A stretch of 50,724 bases of DNA from JBCBTD01 sp039818825 (GCA_039818825.1 JBCBTD010000028.1:1-50724); one strand, 5' to 3'. Shown: positions 17,066-25,873, counted from the first letter of the stretch. The notes: generated by a model not told the origin, from the letters alone. Numbers and translations: made by a program.

Positions 17066-18871
17066 ATGGCCCGAAACCCACCGACAGGACGGCTGACGGA
17101 AGCGGCCGACGATCGCGGTAAGAGCCGCGATCTGCGCCAGCTCCGGCGGCTGCTCGCCTACGTCCGTCCTCACGGCTGGTGGGCGACGGCGGCGGTGGTG
17201 GGCTTGATCTTCGCCGCCCTCAGCGTGCTGTCGCTCGGCATCGGCTTGCGCCATCTGATCGACGGCGGCTTCGCCGACGGCCAACCGGAAGCCCTCGACC
17301 ATGCGCTGAACGCCGTGTGGGTGGTGATCCTGGTCCTGGCGGTCGCGACCTTCATGCGCTCCTACTTCGTGACCCTGCTCGGCGAGCGGGTGGTCACCGA
17401 TCTTCGCCGCGACGTCTTCGCCCACGTCATCAAGCTCTCGCCCGGGTTCTTCGAGGTCACCCGCACCGGCGAGGTGATCTCGCGTCTGACGACCGACACC
17501 AGCGTGATCCAAACCGTCATCAGCGCCAGCGTCACCCAGGCGCTGCGCAACGTCATGCTGCTGGTCGGCGGATTGGTGATGCTGTTCGTCACCGAACCGC
17601 GCCTGACCGCCTACGTGCTCGTCGTGGTTCCGTTGGTAGTCGTACCGTTGGTGGTCATCGGCCGCCGGGTGCGGCGGCGCTCCAGGATTGCCCAGGATCG
17701 CATTGCCGACGTCTCGGGCCGCGCCGAGGAGGCCCTGAACGCCATTCGGACGGTGCAAGCTTGTGCCCAGGAGCGGGCCGAGACCAGCCGCTTCGACGGG
17801 ACCGCGGAAACGGCCTTTGGCGCCGCGGCCGGCTACATCCGCGACCGTGCCGTACTCGGCGCCCTGGTGATCTCGCTGGTGTTCGGGGCGATGGTGTTCG
17901 TCCTCTATCTCGGCGGCCACGACGTTCTCGCCGGACGGATGACGGCTGGCGAGCTTTCGGCATTCGTCTTCTTCGCCACCATCGTCGCGACGGCGACGGG
18001 CGGCCTGAGCGAGATCTTCGGCGATCTGCAGCGCGCCGCCGGTGCCACCGAACGTCTCTTCGATCTGCTCGACACCGAGCCCGAGATCCGCGCGCCGGCT
18101 GCGCCGCGGCGCCTCGCGGAACCCGTGCGCGGCGACGTCCGCTTCGACGAGGTGACGTTCGCCTACCCAGCGGCGCCGGACCGCGCGGTGCTCCGCGGGT
18201 TCGATCTGGCAGTGGCGCCCGGCGAGACGGTCGCGATCGTCGGTCCCTCAGGTGCCGGCAAGAGCACCATCTTCCAGCTGTTGATGCGGTTCTACGACCC
18301 GAGCGCCGGCGCGATCGCCCTCGACGGCATCGACGTGCGCGCGTTCGATCCCGTCGAGTTCCGCGCGGCGATTGGTCTCGTTCCTCAGGAACCGGTCATT
18401 TTCTCGACGAACGTGCTCGAGAACATCCGCTACGGCCGGCCGTCGGCCAGCGACGACGACGTTCGCGAAGCAGCAGCCGCCGCCTATGCCACCGAGTTCG
18501 TCGAGCGGCTCCAAGACGGCTTCCAGACGTTCGTCGGCGAGAAGGGCGTCCGCCTCTCGGGCGGCCAGCGCCAGCGCATCGCGATCGCTCGTGCCCTGTT
18601 GCGCGACCCGCGTGTGCTGCTGCTCGACGAAGCTACCAGCTCGCTCGATGCCGAAAGCGAACGGTACGTTCAGCGCGCGGTGGAGCGGCTCAGTCGCGGC
18701 CGGAGCACCCTGGTCATCGCCCACCGGCTCGCGACGGTGCTTCGCGCCGACCGCACCGTCGTCATCGACGACGGCCGAGTGGTCGCGACCGGCACCCACG
18801 ACCAGCTGATCAGCCGTGGTGGTTTGTACGCCCGTTTGGCAGCGCTGCAGTTCCAGCAGGATGCCGCCTGA
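17066..18871 (+). CDS. ABC exporter, fused permease-ATPase (MsbA-related)
   Basis: 601-residue half-transporter. Six transmembrane helices lie in about residues 40-310, with a cytoplasmic loop containing ARTGEVISRL-like sequence (TRTGEVISRLTTDTSVIQT). The ATPase is intact: Walker A GPSGAGKST (about 393), signature LSGGQRQRIAIARALLRDP (about 497), Walker B VLLLDEATSSLD, and H-loop VIAHRLAT. The type fits the MsbA-related ABCB group widespread in Alphaproteobacteria. The exported substrate is unknown, possibly a lipid or hydrophobic compound. ATG 17066 follows GAGAGAGG. Divergent from rpmE across about 110 bases. Confidence 0.9.
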   Translation: MARNPPTGRLTEAADDRGKSRDLRQLRRLLAYVRPHGWWATAAVVGLIFAALSVLSLGIGLRHLIDGGFADGQPEALDHALNAVWVVILVLAVATFMRSYFVTLLGERVVTDLRRDVFAHVIKLSPGFFEVTRTGEVISRLTTDTSVIQTVISASVTQALRNVMLLVGGLVMLFVTEPRLTAYVLVVVPLVVVPLVVIGRRVRRRSRIAQDRIADVSGRAEEALNAIRTVQACAQERAETSRFDGTAETAFGAAAGYIRDRAVLGALVISLVFGAMVFVLYLGGHDVLAGRMTAGELSAFVFFATIVATATGGLSEIFGDLQRAAGATERLFDLLDTEPEIRAPAAPRRLAEPVRGDVRFDEVTFAYPAAPDRAVLRGFDLAVAPGETVAIVGPSGAGKSTIFQLLMRFYDPSAGAIALDGIDVRAFDPVEFRAAIGLVPQEPVIFSTNVLENIRYGRPSASDDDVREAAAAAYATEFVERLQDGFQTFVGEKGVRLSGGQRQRIAIARALLRDPRVLLLDEATSSLDAESERYVQRAVERLSRGRSTLVIAHRLATVLRADRTVVIDDGRVVATGTHDQLISRGGLYARLAALQFQQDAA

Positions 18872-19020
18872 AATCTCGCTTGGCGGCCGACTCCAGCCTT
18901 GACCCGCAGGCGCTCGGACAGTCATCTGCCACATAACCTGGAGGGCTGCTGCACGACTGTCACGATTCCCGTCTAGCGTGGCCCGATGGGCCGTTCGTAG
19001 GTCCGACGAAGGAGTGCGTT

Positions 19021-19908
19021 GTGTCAGTGGCAGAGGCCAGAGGCGTCGTCGACCAGCTGATCGAGGAACGGGCCCCAGGCTACTTCGCGACCGCCATGGG
19101 GCGCGCGTTCATGCGGCGCGGCCTCTCACGCCTGATGTATTACGACTTCGCCGTCGAGCTTGCGGCGACGGTGCGCAAGCTGAGCGCTCGACAAATCTTC
19201 GAGCTCGCCAGTCGCGAATTGGCGATGGACGTCCGCGTCGACGGCCTGGGTCACGTGCCGCCCTCCGGACCGATCATCGTCACGCCGAACCACCCGACCG
19301 GGATCGCCGACGGCGTCGTGCTGTTCGACGCATTGAAGGCGATCCGCCCCGACGTCGTGTTCTTCGCCAACCGCGACGCCCTGCGCGTCGCACCGAGTCT
19401 CGAGGACATGATCATCCCGGTCGAATGGGTCAGCGATCGCAAGAGCCATGCGCGGTCGCGCGACACGCTCGTCGCTACCCACCGCGCGTTCCAAGCCGGC
19501 CGTTGCGTCGTCCTTTTCCCGGCCGGACGGCTTGCCTACTGGTCGTGGCGGGGGCTTCGCGAGCGTACCTGGCAACCCACGGCGATCAACATGGCCCGGA
19601 AGTACCGGGCGCCGATCGTGCCGCTGTCGATGCAAGGACGGAATTCGATCCTGTTCTATGCGCTGTCTCAGGTGTCGCACGAACTCCGCGACGTCACGCT
19701 GTTTCGCGAACTCCTGAACAAGAAGGGCGCAACCTACGACGTCCGTATCGGCGCGCCGATCGACAGCCACGCGCTCGAGGGCTCGCCGCAGGACATCGTT
19801 TCCGACCTGCAGCATCTGGTCGAACACGCCATGCGCCGCGATGGCCACGTAGCGCGGCTGCGCCCACGCCAGCCCCGCACCCGCACCGCGGCATCGCTCG
19901 GCGCCTGA
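19021..19908 (+). CDS. Lysophospholipid acyltransferase-family protein (hemolysin-like branch)
   Basis: 295 residues, starting at GTG with GAAGGAG 7 bases upstream. It has the PlsC-type active-site motif NHPTGIADG (near 90-98; His and Asp five residues apart, as in the putative-hemolysin branch) and the acceptor motif FPAGRLAYWSW (near 163-173), where FPAG replaces the FPEG of PlsC. Likely transfers an acyl chain to a lysolipid or ornithine-type lipid at the inner membrane. The substrate is not determinable. Confidence 0.8.
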   Translation: MSVAEARGVVDQLIEERAPGYFATAMGRAFMRRGLSRLMYYDFAVELAATVRKLSARQIFELASRELAMDVRVDGLGHVPPSGPIIVTPNHPTGIADGVVLFDALKAIRPDVVFFANRDALRVAPSLEDMIIPVEWVSDRKSHARSRDTLVATHRAFQAGRCVVLFPAGRLAYWSWRGLRERTWQPTAINMARKYRAPIVPLSMQGRNSILFYALSQVSHELRDVTLFRELLNKKGATYDVRIGAPIDSHALEGSPQDIVSDLQHLVEHAMRRDGHVARLRPRQPRTRTAASLGA

Positions 19909-19998
19909 TCGCCACACCAGGAGTTCTCCCGAGGTCGAGCTTGGCCAGCTCTCCGTGGAGTCCTACGCCCCGAGCCATTCGCTGCTGTGGAGGCTCCC

Positions 19999-20340
19999 AT
20001 GACCGACTACCTCGACCGTGAACGAACCCTCCACGCCGAGACCCGGGCGTTGACGAAGGCGTCGCCCGAGGTGAGCCAAGCGTTCGGTGGCCTGGTCAAG
20101 ACCGTCAACGACACGGGAGTCGTCGACCACAAGGCCAAGGAGATGATCGCCCTCGGCATCGCAATCGCCATTCGCTGCGAGGGTTGCCTGCTGTTCCACG
20201 TCCGCGCCCTGGTCAAACTCGGCTGCAGCCGCGAAGAACTGGTCGACGTCATCGCCGTCGCCGTGGAGATGGGCGGTGGGCCGGCTCGCGTCTACGGCTC
20301 GCACGCCCTTGCGATGTTCGACGCGATGGCTGCCGGCTGA
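19999..20340 (+). CDS. Carboxymuconolactone decarboxylase/AhpD-like protein
   Basis: 113 residues, all-helical AhpD-like fold with the redox motif C60-E-G-C63 and a following His67 (CEGCLLFH). Proteins with this CxxC motif act as peroxidatic or disulfide-exchange partners rather than as true carboxymuconolactone decarboxylases. ATG 19999 is preceded by TGGAGG; the in-frame GTG at 19987 is less likely. Confidence 0.88.
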   Translation: MTDYLDRERTLHAETRALTKASPEVSQAFGGLVKTVNDTGVVDHKAKEMIALGIAIAIRCEGCLLFHVRALVKLGCSREELVDVIAVAVEMGGGPARVYGSHALAMFDAMAAG

Positions 20341-20408
20341 GCGCCGTACAACGACCGTTCAGCCTTCCCGTGGAAGGCTTCCGCAACGTTCACGTCTCGG
20401 AGTTGACC

Positions 20409-21080
20409 ATGAGGAAGGTTTCGCTGCAGCGCGGCTTCGTGCTGCTGGCCGGCTTGGCGCTGGTGGGTTGCGCGCCCGGTGGCACCGGTACGCCCGGCGC
20501 TGCGACCGGCACCGGCGCCGCAACCGGCGCCGTGATTGGCGGCATCATCGGGAACGTGACCGCGCCAAGCGGCAACCGAACCGAAAACACCGCGATCGGC
20601 GCGGCGTTGGGCGCAGCGCTCGGCGGTGGTATAGGCTACGCCGTCGACCGTCAGCAGCAGGACTTCGAGCAGCAGCTTGCCGCCGAGCGCGCGCGCAACG
20701 AGGTCCAGATTCGCCAACTCCGCAACGACGTGTTGATGGTCACGCTCGCCAGCGACGTGCAGTTCGCCACCGGGAGCGCCGCCATTCAACCGGGCGTACG
20801 CGGGACGTTGCAGCGGATCGCCGACGTCTTGGCGCGCTACCCGGGAAGCCAAGTGACGATCATCGGTCACACCGACAGCACCGGCACGCCGGCCTTCAAC
20901 CAGCAACTCTCGGAAGAGCGAGCAAACGCCGTCCGGCTCGAACTGATCGGCTACGGCGTGCCGGCCAGCACGTTGTTCGCACTCGGTCGCGGCGAGAACG
21001 AACCGGTGGCTGACAACCAATCGGCGAGTGGGCGAGCTGCGAACCGCCGCGTCGAACTGATCGTCAGCCAAGCGGCCTGA
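20409..21080 (+). CDS. OmpA-family lipoprotein with glycine-zipper segment (YiaD-like)
   Basis: 223 residues. Lipoprotein signal with lipobox LVGC (Cys21), then a Gly/Ala-rich glycine-zipper stretch (about 28-80), a short coiled linker rich in Gln/Glu/Arg, and a C-terminal OmpA peptidoglycan-binding domain (TIIGHTDSTG near 156, NRRVELIV at the end). Likely an outer-membrane lipoprotein tethered to peptidoglycan. Followed after 26 bases by a second OmpA-type lipoprotein. Confidence 0.9.
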   Translation: MRKVSLQRGFVLLAGLALVGCAPGGTGTPGAATGTGAATGAVIGGIIGNVTAPSGNRTENTAIGAALGAALGGGIGYAVDRQQQDFEQQLAAERARNEVQIRQLRNDVLMVTLASDVQFATGSAAIQPGVRGTLQRIADVLARYPGSQVTIIGHTDSTGTPAFNQQLSEERANAVRLELIGYGVPASTLFALGRGENEPVADNQSASGRAANRRVELIVSQAA

Positions 21081-21106
21081 ACCGCGTGCTTGGAAGGCGA
21101 GCCACG

Positions 21107-21649
21107 ATGATCGATCGAGAACGACGCTTGGCGTGGAGCCGTCGGCTTGTGGTCGCGACGGGACTGTTCGGGCTCGCCGGCTGCACCAGCACCGGCGACG
21201 TCGCACCTGACGTCGCCGTCGTCGCCACCGAACCGGTGGCGACGAGCCGGACGTTCGACATGCGCACCGCCGACCCTGATGCAGTTGCGGCGGCGCTCCG
21301 AGAAGACGGGCGCGTGACGCTCCGCGGCATCACCTTCGCGTTCGACAGCGCCGAACTCGACCCCGAATCGACCCGCGCCGTCGGTACGATCGGCCGGGTG
21401 ATGAACGACTATGGCGGGCTCAAGCTGGCGGTGGTCGGCCACACCGACGCCGTGGGCGCCTTTCGGTACAACACAGCACTGTCGCAGCGCCGCGCCGAAG
21501 CGATCGTGGCGAGGCTCGGCGCCGACTACGAGGTCAATCCGACGCGCCTCGTTGCCCACGGCGTCGGGCCGGTTGCGCCGGTCGCCAGCAACGACACCGA
21601 AGCCGGCCGGGCGCAGAATCGCCGCGTCGAACTGATCCTCATCGAATGA
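21107..21649 (+). CDS. OmpA-family lipoprotein, short form
   Basis: 180 residues. Lipobox LAGC (Cys26) after an Arg-rich n-region, a short Thr/Val-rich linker, and an OmpA domain (FAFDSAELDPES near 83-94, VVGHTDAVGAF near 116-126, NRRVELILIE at the C terminus). It lacks the glycine zipper of its upstream neighbour. The two adjacent genes share only the OmpA domain, so they look like an ancient tandem pair or two recruited paralogues. Confidence 0.88.
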   Translation: MIDRERRLAWSRRLVVATGLFGLAGCTSTGDVAPDVAVVATEPVATSRTFDMRTADPDAVAAALREDGRVTLRGITFAFDSAELDPESTRAVGTIGRVMNDYGGLKLAVVGHTDAVGAFRYNTALSQRRAEAIVARLGADYEVNPTRLVAHGVGPVAPVASNDTEAGRAQNRRVELILIE

Positions 21650-22039
21650 ACGCCCGGCGCGGACGGTGAGCTGCCGCTCGATGGTCCATCTCGCACACGT
21701 CCGTGCATCCAAACCGTGGCCAAGTCGTCGACGAACCGCTTCGGCACGGCACCTTCGCCACGAACCGCCAGCGTTCCGACGGCCGACCGACGTCTGAGGT
21801 GATCCAGAGCGGTGTCGAGCGGTCGTTCAAGACGTGTCGTCAAGGGTGGCAGGTGGACCTCGGCGAAATGGCGCCGAGATCGAGGCTGAACTGACTCGAG
21901 CCGCAGCTGACGCTCCAGGCCTGCGCGGGTGTCGCGACGAGATCGGCGGGCAGATCGATCAACGCTACCGGGCAAGTCGGACACGCCGACGCCGAGACGA
22001 CCGCGCGATCCGAGACGGGATTGCCGAACGACGCGTCCC
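21650..22039. other. Gap of 390 bases without a supported gene
   Basis: Between the second OmpA lipoprotein (+) and the convergent chaC-like gene (-). Open frames exist on both strands but none has a credible start with a ribosome site or a recognisable family. I see no tRNA arms or mobile-element ends. It may be decayed coding sequence. Confidence 0.5.
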
Positions 22040-22696
22040 TCACCACTCCGCCTCGGCACGACGCCGAATCCGCTCCAGATGCGGGTCGCTCAAGCCAAGC
22101 TGCTGCAGGTGGTCGAGCGTGCTGGCGACGTACTCGAAGCAGGAGCCGAGTGCGCCGTGGGCGGTGGCGACGACCCGCACCTTGGTCGCTTCGTCGAGCC
22201 CCGCGGCATAGCGTTCGTGGTCGCGGTTCATCACGAAGGCGATCGCCGACAACGCGCCGGCCTCGGTGCGCAGCCGGACCCAACGCGGGAGGTATGCGCC
22301 GCTCAGCATTTCTCGCCGCCACACCAGACGCAGCTCCTCGAGCGCCAACGCCGCGGGAACGGCAAGCGCGATCCCATGGCACGAGCCGCCGCGCTCCAAA
22401 CCGAACACGAGACCGGGATTGTCGCGGCTGCCACGACCGAGGGGCGTCCACAGACAAAGCTCGCGGTGGTAGCCGAACAACCGCGCACGGGTGCGCGCTT
22501 CGACGTGAATGCACGGGTTCCAGATGAGCGAGCCGTAGCCAAACAGCCAGACCGGTGAGCCGCCGTCCCATTGGTCGAGGATCGTCGAGAGCGAACGTTC
22601 CAGAACCTCATCGGGAAGAAGGTTGGCGTCTGGGTCCTGCGCGGCGATCATCCGCCGCACCCAATCCGCCTCCAGCTTCTCCCGCGTCAGGCTCAT
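22040..22696 (-). CDS. ChaC-like gamma-glutamylcyclotransferase
   Basis: 218 residues. It has the family signature FGYGSLIWNP (about 52-61), followed by YHRELCLWTPLGRGSRDNPGL and a GLERGGSCHGIAL segment as in ChaC. ChaC enzymes cleave glutathione to 5-oxoproline and Cys-Gly in the cytosol. ATG 22696 is the first start in front of the conserved part; the frame open to 23473 is a shadow of the next gene. Divergent from the CurA-like reductase across 102 bases, so they could share control. Confidence 0.9.
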   Translation of the reverse strand: MSLTREKLEADWVRRMIAAQDPDANLLPDEVLERSLSTILDQWDGGSPVWLFGYGSLIWNPCIHVEARTRARLFGYHRELCLWTPLGRGSRDNPGLVFGLERGGSCHGIALAVPAALALEELRLVWRREMLSGAYLPRWVRLRTEAGALSAIAFVMNRDHERYAAGLDEATKVRVVATAHGALGSCFEYVASTLDHLQQLGLSDPHLERIRRRAEAEW

Positions 22697-22798
22697 CGTC
22701 AGGATTTTCCGGCAGCGATCGGCCGCGCTGTATTGGCCACGGCTGCCACCGCTTGACAGCCCTGTTGCCGCGCCGCACACGCCCTCGTGGAGGTGGGA

Positions 22799-23818
22799 AT
22801 GACGTCCAACCAGCAAGTAGTGATGCGGCAACGTCCGCATGGCAAGCCTAGTGCCGCCGACTTCGACCTCGTCGAACGACCGACGCCGGCACCCGGGCCG
22901 GGCGAAGTGCTCGTCGAGACGGCTTGGTTGTCGCTCGACCCCTACATGCGGGGACGAATGGCCGCAGGGCCTTCCTATGCCAGCCCGCTGGAACCCGGCG
23001 ACGTGATCACCGGCGAGGTCGTCGGTCGGGTCTCGCAATCCTGCGTTCCCGACATCCCCGCCGGCTCGTTCGTCCGTGCACCGTCCGGCTGGCAATCCCA
23101 CGCGGTCCATGCGGCGTCCGCGGTCCACGTCGTCGACCCAGGCAAGGCTCCTCTCTCCGCCTATCTCGGTGTGCTCGGCATGCCGGGACTCACGGCTTAC
23201 GCCGGACTGCACGAGCTCGGCCGACCCAAGGCGAGCGAAACGCTGGTCGTGGCCGCAGCGACAGGCCCGGTGGGCAGCCTCGTCGGGCAGCTCGCCAAGC
23301 GTCTGGGCGTGCGCACGGTCGGGATCGCCGGCGGCGCGGACAAAGTCGAGATGTTGGCCGAGACCTTTGGCTTCGACGTGGCCCTCGACCACCGTAGCGC
23401 CAACTTCGACAAGGCTCTGAGAGCCGCCTGCCCCGGCGGCGTCGACGTTTACGTCGAACTGGTGGGCGGCCACGTGTTCGACGCCGTGCTACCGCTCCTG
23501 AACGTCCACGCGCGTATTCCCGTGATCGGCACGGTGGCCCACTACAACGCCACCGAATCGGCGCCGGGACCGGACCGGATGCCGATGTTGATGCGGCAGA
23601 TCCTCGTCAAACGACTCGCCGTCGAAGGCTTGATCGTTTGGGACTTCGAGCACCTCCGCCCGCGGTTCGTCGACGAGATGGCGGCACTGATCCGTGTCGG
23701 TGCGATTCGCTACGTCGAAGACGTGACCGAAGGGCTCGCTGCGGCGCCGGAAGCGTTCATTGGCCTCTTGGAGGGCGCCAATCGCGGCAAGGCGCTAGTG
23801 CGCGTGGCGGAACCGTGA
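22799..23818 (+). CDS. NADP-dependent medium-chain oxidoreductase (CurA/prostaglandin reductase type)
   Basis: 339 residues, zinc-free MDR protein that reduces activated double bonds of enones with NADPH. Seen: WLSLDPYMRGRM near 44-55, the nucleotide-binding segment AATGPVGSLVGQLAK near 155-169, and the C-terminal FIGLLEGANRGKALVRV typical of this branch. ATG 22799 is preceded by GGAGGTGGGA. The stop overlaps the GTG of the following EF-hand lipoprotein (GTGA). Confidence 0.9.
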   Translation: MTSNQQVVMRQRPHGKPSAADFDLVERPTPAPGPGEVLVETAWLSLDPYMRGRMAAGPSYASPLEPGDVITGEVVGRVSQSCVPDIPAGSFVRAPSGWQSHAVHAASAVHVVDPGKAPLSAYLGVLGMPGLTAYAGLHELGRPKASETLVVAAATGPVGSLVGQLAKRLGVRTVGIAGGADKVEMLAETFGFDVALDHRSANFDKALRAACPGGVDVYVELVGGHVFDAVLPLLNVHARIPVIGTVAHYNATESAPGPDRMPMLMRQILVKRLAVEGLIVWDFEHLRPRFVDEMAALIRVGAIRYVEDVTEGLAAAPEAFIGLLEGANRGKALVRVAEP

Positions 23819-24267
23819 GCGGCAGCGTACTCGCCAGACGGCGACCCGTCGTCGGGACGGCCTTGGTGCTGGCGCTTGCCGGATGTGGCCTCAGTTCTGG
23901 CAACCCGGGCGAGGCGTTCGGCGACTTCGACCGCAACGGTGATGGCGTGATCGAGCAAGCCGAGTTCGACGCGGCATTCGCCGTCTTCGATCGCAACGGC
24001 AACGGCAGGATCGAAGTCACCGAGAGCCCTGACATCGTCTACGAGGCCGACGCCGGCCGCGGCGACGGCGTTTCCCAGCGTGAGTTCCAAAACGTCGCGA
24101 TTTCCCGCCTGGTCGCCGATGCCAATCGCGACGGGCGGGTCACGCGGGCTGAAATGGAAGCCTACGACCGTCAGGTCATTCTTGCCCTCGGCCGGACCAG
24201 CACAGCGTTGAATCCGGCATCACCCGAATGGGCCCCCAGCACGCGCTGGGTCCATTTCCGATTCTGA
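23815..24267 (+). CDS. EF-hand lipoprotein
   Basis: 150 residues from GTG 23815, overlapping the stop of the reductase by 4 bases. Lipobox LAGC (Cys24). Three canonical 12-residue EF-hand loops are readable: Asp39-Glu50 (DRNGDGVIEQAE), Asp59-Glu70 (DRNGNGRIEVTE) and Asp102-Glu113 (DANRDGRVTRAE). A fourth, near 79-90, is distorted. Probably a calcium-binding protein anchored in the cell envelope. Coupling to a cytosolic reductase is odd and may only reflect dense packing. Confidence 0.85.
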   Translation: MSGSVLARRRPVVGTALVLALAGCGLSSGNPGEAFGDFDRNGDGVIEQAEFDAAFAVFDRNGNGRIEVTESPDIVYEADAGRGDGVSQREFQNVAISRLVADANRDGRVTRAEMEAYDRQVILALGRTSTALNPASPEWAPSTRWVHFRF

Positions 24268-24393
24268 CTCTTGGTTCCGACCGTGGACTGAGGCCTACGA
24301 CGTCCTTCGCGTCCATCACGCTCACGCCGACGAAGGGCTCGCGCCCGTCGATGCCCGGCCCACGGGTCAGCAAGGGCACCTAGGAGACTTCGA

Positions 24394-24783
24394 TTGGTGC
24401 AGGTCAAGATCTACGGCGAGAAGTCCCACCTGACGCGCCATCGTGCCGCCATTTCCGATGCGATCCATCGCGCCAACCAAGACATCATGGGCCTGCCGGA
24501 CGACAAACGCTTTCATCGGCTGATCGGGCTCGAGCCTGAAGACTTCATTCACCCGGCCGATCGCGGCGACGCCTACACGATCATCGAGATCCTGATGTTC
24601 GAGGGACGGAGCCGGTCGACCTGCCGGCGGCTGTTGGAACGGCTCATGTCGGACGTCGCCGCCGCCATCGGTTGCGACGTCGAGGCCGTCGAGGTCACGT
24701 TGATCGAAACGCCGCGGGCGAATTGGGGCATTCGCGGCAAAGTCGCCGACCAGCTGACGCTGAACTACGACGTCGAGACATGA
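24394..24783 (+). CDS. Tautomerase-superfamily protein lacking Pro-1
   Basis: 129 residues. The sequence VQVKIYGEKSHL, DDKRFHRLIGLEPEDF, DAYTIIEILMFEGRS and ETPRANWGIRGK follows a tautomerase family whose members start MPQVKIYG, with Pro-2 becoming the catalytic Pro-1 after Met removal. Here the codon at that position is GTG, so the residue is Val, or is itself the initiator if translation starts at GTG 24397. TTG 24394 lies 7 bases after AGGAG. The normal imino-acid chemistry is therefore not possible. The rest of the fold appears intact. Confidence 0.82.
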   Translation: MVQVKIYGEKSHLTRHRAAISDAIHRANQDIMGLPDDKRFHRLIGLEPEDFIHPADRGDAYTIIEILMFEGRSRSTCRRLLERLMSDVAAAIGCDVEAVEVTLIETPRANWGIRGKVADQLTLNYDVET

Positions 24784-24883
24784 CCGGCGGTCGGACGGTC
24801 TAAAAACGGGGCGACCAGACGCCGGTGCGACGACGCCCGTCGCGTCGACGGCCTATTGATCATCACAGCTCCGAATGATTTAG

Positions 24884-24912
24884 TGGTGAACCATCAGCTG
24901 ATCGGAACGATC
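24884..24912. promoter_or_regulatory. Cluster of three dyads before the LysR start
   Basis: TGGTGAACCA (24884-24893), ATCAGCTGAT (24893-24902) and GATCG-GAA-CGATC (24900-24912) are consecutive inverted repeats in a locally AT-rich stretch just before GTG 24916. They may be an autoregulatory operator for the LysR protein. The assignment is by position only. Confidence 0.4.
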
Positions 24913-24915
24913 ACC

Positions 24916-25797
24916 GTGGCCCGCAACCTCGACACCGCATTGCTCCGCAGCTTCGTCGCCATCGCCGAGACCGGCGGCGTGACCTCAGCGGCGAGGCAGC
25001 TCCACCAGACCCAAGGCGCCGTCAGCCAACAGCTGAAGCGGCTCGAGGATCAGCTCGGCCAGCCGCTCTTCGATCGGGTCGGCCGCGGGCTGGCGCTGGC
25101 GCCGGCCGGCGAGCGGCTGCTGGGCCGGGCACAGCGGATGCTGGCGCTCAACGACGAGATCTGGACGTCGATGCGCAAGCCTGAGATGACCGGCCGCGTG
25201 CGCTTCGGTGTCCCGCACGATCTGGTGGCGCCGCTGGTGCCGCCGCTGCTGAAGCGCTTCGCCCGGACTTGGCCACGGGTCCAGGTCGAGCTGGTCTCGA
25301 CGATCACCAAGACGCTGCTGGAGGAGCTACAGGGAGGCACGATCGATTTGTGCCTGACCACGGAGCTTGGCTGTGGCCGCGGCGGCGAGACCTTGAAACG
25401 CGACCGGTTGGTGTGGGTACACGCGCGCGGCGGTACGGCTTGGCAACGCCGCCCGTTACCCTACGCCGCCGGTGACCAGTCCTGCTGCTTCCGCAGCTCG
25501 GCCCTGGGGGCCCTCGACCGCGCCGACATCGCCTACGAGCTCCATGCCGACGGCACCAGCTACATGCAACCGCTGTTGGTCACGGTCGAAGCAGAATTGG
25601 CGGTGGCGACGCTGCTTGCAAGCTGCCTGCCGCCCGGCCTCGAGCCGGTGCCGCCGGTAGCGGGCCTGCCTGCGCTCCCCGATTTCGCCATCAATCTCTA
25701 TCGGCGGCCGGCAGGCCTCAGCCTGGCAGGTGAGAGTCTGGCGGCTCACGTTCGCGACGGCTTCGTCGACACCGGCATCCGCGCCCACGCGGCCTAG
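24916..25797 (+). CDS. LysR-family transcriptional regulator
   Basis: 293 residues from GTG 24916. Winged helix-turn-helix at about 5-64 (LLRSFVAIAETGGVTSAARQ then AVSQQLKRLEDQLG), and a type-2 periplasmic-binding-like effector domain from about 90. I prefer GTG 24916 over TTG 24856 because the family starts a few residues before the first helix and because the skipped 60 bases are AT-rich and full of dyads. No divergent target gene is adjacent; the upstream tautomerase gene is the nearest candidate. Confidence 0.88.
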   Translation: MARNLDTALLRSFVAIAETGGVTSAARQLHQTQGAVSQQLKRLEDQLGQPLFDRVGRGLALAPAGERLLGRAQRMLALNDEIWTSMRKPEMTGRVRFGVPHDLVAPLVPPLLKRFARTWPRVQVELVSTITKTLLEELQGGTIDLCLTTELGCGRGGETLKRDRLVWVHARGGTAWQRRPLPYAAGDQSCCFRSSALGALDRADIAYELHADGTSYMQPLLVTVEAELAVATLLASCLPPGLEPVPPVAGLPALPDFAINLYRRPAGLSLAGESLAAHVRDGFVDTGIRAHAA

Positions 25798-25873
25798 TGG
25801 TCCGACCGAAACGCTTGGTGCCCGAGCGCTCCGAGAAGTCGGCCTACCAAGTCGAAGAACGAGTGGTGCGAGT

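Noticed and set aside
18960..19020. GGCCC-GAT-GGGCC hairpin before the acyltransferase
   Set aside because: Only a 5-bp stem with no T tract; could be chance.
21840..22039. Minus-strand frame ending ISPRSTCHP downstream of chaC
   Set aside because: It is out of frame with chaC, has no ribosome site or family, and is too short to support.
24176..24379. 67-codon minus-strand frame between the EF-hand and tautomerase genes
   Set aside because: No start signal or recognisable family, and it overlaps the EF-hand gene.
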